From NCBI GenBank assembly GCA_026018925.1, contig JAKSZU010000005.1, forward strand, positions 81,384,398 to 81,448,397: 64,000 nt of DNA. Direction: 5' to 3'. A program made the translations under genes and the position numbers. This document shows, in pieces, positions 61,009 through 64,000 of this stretch; position 1 is the stretch's first letter, and every line of letters starts with the position of its first letter. Source of the stretch: Tupaia tana (lineage: Eukaryota; Chordata; Mammalia; Scandentia; Tupaiidae). The notes under the pieces are model-generated. The model was not told the origin of the DNA, made no database searches, and saw nothing but the letters and a program-made list of their open reading frames with translations.

Positions 61009-61330
61009 CCAACTATATGAGGTGCCTATAGTTTCCCAGCCTACTCAGAAAAGTCACCTGGGCACCACAACAAATGTGTCTTCAAGCTTGGTAAGAACAG
61101 AGGCACTGCCTGAGTAGGGACTGAGACTGTGGGATCTGGACCCCAGGTTCTATGAAGGAGAAGGAAGTTCTCCCCTCCACTTTTGCTGTTCTACCTGGAC
61201 TCAAAGGGTAGCCACTACTGTCCCTCACCTACTTCAAATACAGTTTCCCTCTCTTGTTAGTATGCTATCTGACATCTGTGGTGGTTCTTTTGCATGTTAC
61301 TCTATTTCATAATAACAGAAAGCAGGCAGA
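61009..61330. other. GC-richer stretch, possibly L1 5' UTR
   Basis: Less AT-rich than its surroundings, no long frame. Its position upstream of the antisense ORF1 fits L1 5' UTR, but similarity to the 17.7-kb 5' UTR is not obvious. Confidence 0.3.
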
Positions 61331-61483
61331 AAGCCATTTTCTCAGTGTTTGAATGTAGTCAGCACTTAAGAAATAATTAATTGATTTTTCATAATAAAAT
61401 TGTATTTTATACTCAGCAATAATTTACTATATGGCAGTGTGTATGTGTCTGTGTGTATGACAAACTTTGGCAGCTTATTTGGG

Positions 61484-61747
61484 ATATTTTTTTTTCTTTT
61501 TTATGCTGGAGATCCTGAGCACTCACCAGAGAGAGATGGACTGTGGTGGAGAAGAAATGAGAAAGCACTGCCCATGGGGAATGATCATACCTTATTTCCT
61601 TCACCTTCATTTCTCCCTCCTTTTGACAGTTTGAGCACATGCAAACACATGCCTTGTGTTTTCTCAAGCCACTAAATCTGAGGACTAAATGGCACAGTTG
61701 ACCATGGGAGATACAAATATCTTAATCACCACTCCACTAGATGGCCC
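61484..61747 (-). mobile_element. tRNA-derived SINE, long form, old copy
   Basis: Antisense: agcactcaccagagagagat, tatttccttcaccttcattt, ctcaagccactaaatctgag, ttaatcaccactccactag. Confidence 0.8.
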
Positions 61748-61844
61748 ATGGTGTCCTGTTTTAACAGCACTTTGCAAGATATTATAGACAAAGCTTAAAA
61801 GGTGGTGGAAACTGAAAGATTGGAAGATATAGAAGCATAGAAAT

Positions 61845-62100
61845 TGGTTATGGATACTAGAGACAATGTGGGAAGAAGATAACAGATAGGAGAGAGTGAG
61901 AAGAAAGGAACCAATGAGAAAAATAGATAGGGAAGACATGTAGGGGACACTGAAATGGAAGATTGTCTGTTGATGATAATGTGTATTTCTTCGATGGGAC
62001 TGGTGTTATTGTATTCATGTTGGTTAATTCATTTTACAAGTTGTAGTGATGAACAATGATTGCATAAGCTAAATTAGAATAATAAAAAAGTTATAAATTT
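61845..62100 (+). mobile_element. L1 3' UTR fragment
   Basis: gggaagaagataacagatag, gtctgttgatgataatgtgt and gattgcataagctaaatta align with the 3' UTR at 22080-22290. Ends A-rich. Confidence 0.75.
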
Positions 62101-62619
62101 AAAAAGTAGCTTCACCATTTTTCAAATATTTATGTTTAGGGTCATAAAAAGTATTATTGGCATGTATTCCTAGTTTAGATCAAACTTGTTTGGTTTATAA
62201 AAAGCATGCATATAACTGCAGTATACTTACATGATAGTTTATTCTGTTTCTCACAGGCAACTAAAATTTTCCTTAGATATACTTTGTATTAGATGAATCA
62301 TTAGGCAAATAAAACATAAGAGGTATTTGAAAATATAGTGTTTATATTTTGCTTTAAGTTTTTAAAAATAAGTCTATATCTTTTATATCATTTATGAGGA
62401 TGAAGAAGCAGTAAGTGGATGAAAAAGATATTATTGTTATCTGGCAGAAAAAATAATTTAATGTGTAAAATTGAATGACTTCCGGAGGTTAAAAATTGGT
62501 TAGTATAAGAATCTAGGCCCAAATATTTCCCTGAAACTAAATGTTTAATTACAAATAAAGAATACAAGCTCAATGATGTAACTGGCTTAAAAAGATACAA
62601 GAGATACTTTAGAATATTG
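62101..62619. other. no recognised content
   Basis: AT-rich sequence without recognised features. Confidence 0.5.
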
Positions 62620-62765
62620 TTCATTATCTGTTGATGATAATCTGTACATAGTATCTCCAGTGAAACTGGTGAGAATTGTATTCATATTGGAGCATCCACT
62701 TTACAAGCTAAGTGACATATGTGATTGAATGTGTAAAAGAAATTAAAATGAAATTAAAAAAGAAT
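62620..62765 (+). mobile_element. L1 3'-terminal fragment
   Basis: ttatctgttgatgataatct, catccactttacaagctaag and gtgattgaatgtgtaaaag match the L1 3' end at 22180-22300, then A-rich. Confidence 0.8.
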
Positions 62766-64000
62766 ATTGTTTATATATTTTTTAGTTCTATATGGTCAAA
62801 GATAATAGGACAATTATGATTTAAATTTTTCTGTTATTCTGCCTTGTTCATACTTGACAAAACAAAACAGAACAATACTTGCACAAAAACTTAGCTGAGA
62901 TGTCTTAGAACAAAACACTGGAAGTCTTCCCCATGGCATATCAATTTGCTATATCTCTTGTCACCTTTAATTTTTTTTCCTTTTATATCATTTCTCCCTT
63001 TTATGTTCCCATTTTTTTTCCTTTATAGCAAATTTCTTGAAAGACTTCTCTAAACTGCTTTTTTTATTCTTCCCCCTTCTTTATGCTATAAACCTGTTTT
63101 AATCAGGCATTTGATCCTATTGAAAATGCTCCCATCAAGGTCACCAGTAATAGCCACTTTGGTAAGTCTGGTCATCTATTCTCAGAAATATTCCATCGGC
63201 ATTACAGGCATCAAAAAATGTAGCTTTATAGGAAGAAAAAAAATGTTCATCTATAGATGTCTTCTCTTTTTACTTCCTACTTCCATATATGGGAAACTTT
63301 AAACAAAATATTGCTTAAACCATGTTAAATGATCAAAGAGAGGTATGACAACTATTAGTGACATCTACATTTTAAATACATCTTAGAGATTAGAAGAATA
63401 TTCATAAGGTATATAAGAGCAACATAATCATGTGATTAAAAAAGTAATACATACTCTTTTTTGTAGCATAACACGGTCTTAATATACTAGCAATAACTGT
63501 GCTATCCAAAGTAGGTACAGATTCTAAATCTATATTGAACAGAGAGGTGACTATGACTCAAAAAAGTTTTGATATTGACCAGATATTACCAGATAAAGTT
63601 GAAGCACAAACACAGAAGCTCTGACTCTGACTTTTGTGCTACACCATACTTGTTTTTTTCCTGACATATTCATTCACAATACTCTAGGTTTTTAAGATAT
63701 CAGTATGTTAGCATTCAGAACAAAAGGGCTTTACCTAACTAGGTCAACAAGCAAACCTCTATTTTTATGGTAAAAATAGAATGTCTAGATTAGTCACCAT
63801 TTGTTCCCATTCCCTCACATCAGTCCATCAGAAAATAAGTGTGTTAGTTCCTCTCCTGACATTTAAAGAAAATAGTACATCCCACTGAGAACTTTACCTT
63901 AGCAGTCAGCATTCCCTCACAAATTCCCTTCCTTCATCAGATTAGTCAGCAGTAGTCTTCTGATGAGGAATTGCAGATATCAGTTTTCTTTTATTTGAGC
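62766..64000. other. no recognised content
   Basis: AT-rich sequence to the window end. The 63-codon frame at 63111-63302 has no domain or splice support. Confidence 0.5.

Overview
The window is AT-rich, gene-poor DNA from a placental mammal, apparently intergenic or from a large intron. No stretch can be supported as a functional protein-coding exon. Mammalian nature is shown by L1 LINE remnants of several ages, a MER2/Tigger1-type DNA transposon, L2-like fragments, two solo retroviral LTRs, a processed pseudogene of glutamine synthetase, and about 40 copies of a tRNA-derived SINE. The SINE head begins gggaccagcagttagcg, carries Pol III A and B boxes, and is followed by a GC-rich body, a TCTC-rich tract and poly(A). 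I see no Alu, B1/B2, carnivore CAN, ruminant BovB/ART2, rabbit C or equine ERE repeats, so common primates, rodents, carnivores, ruminants, rabbits and horses are unlikely. I cannot name the species.

Layout. 1-13 kb: isolated SINEs and short L1 3' ends in otherwise unplaceable AT-rich DNA. 13.4-15.3 kb: an old antisense L1 broken up by two antisense SINEs, one sense SINE, a (TG)n tract and a MER2 element. 15.3-17.4 kb: SINE cluster. 17.7-22.6 kb: a dead sense L1 with 5' UTR repeats, ORF1 and ORF2 remnants and an inserted young SINE, ending beside a 62-bp inverted repeat. 26.8-27.25 kb: solo LTR with TATA box and poly(A) signal. 27.35-30.09 kb: two antisense L1s of one young family, one inserted inside the other, each with its own target-site duplication. 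35.39-36.02 kb: solo LTR with a perfect 6-bp duplication. 36.6-38.8 kb: old L1 pieces. 38.9-40.0 kb: four same-strand SINEs. 41.75-44.0 kb: an antisense L1 split by an unidentified 1.6-kb retrocopy and by a SINE. 44.6-48.0 kb: old L1 3' ends and the GLUL retropseudogene with a 14-bp duplication. 50-52.3 kb: old L1 and SINE pieces. 58.95-60.25 kb: antisense L1 ORF1 with 5' UTR. The remainder is AT-rich, with scattered SINEs, microsatellites and no recognised content.

The window reads as a layered record of retrotransposition: old L1 and L2, then DNA transposon and older SINEs, then young L1, LTRs, processed pseudogenes and CpG-rich SINEs. No cooperating gene system is present, and I did not find a convincing new biological system. 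The most useful observations are the nested insertions, the unknown retrocopy, and the two architectures of the SINE family.
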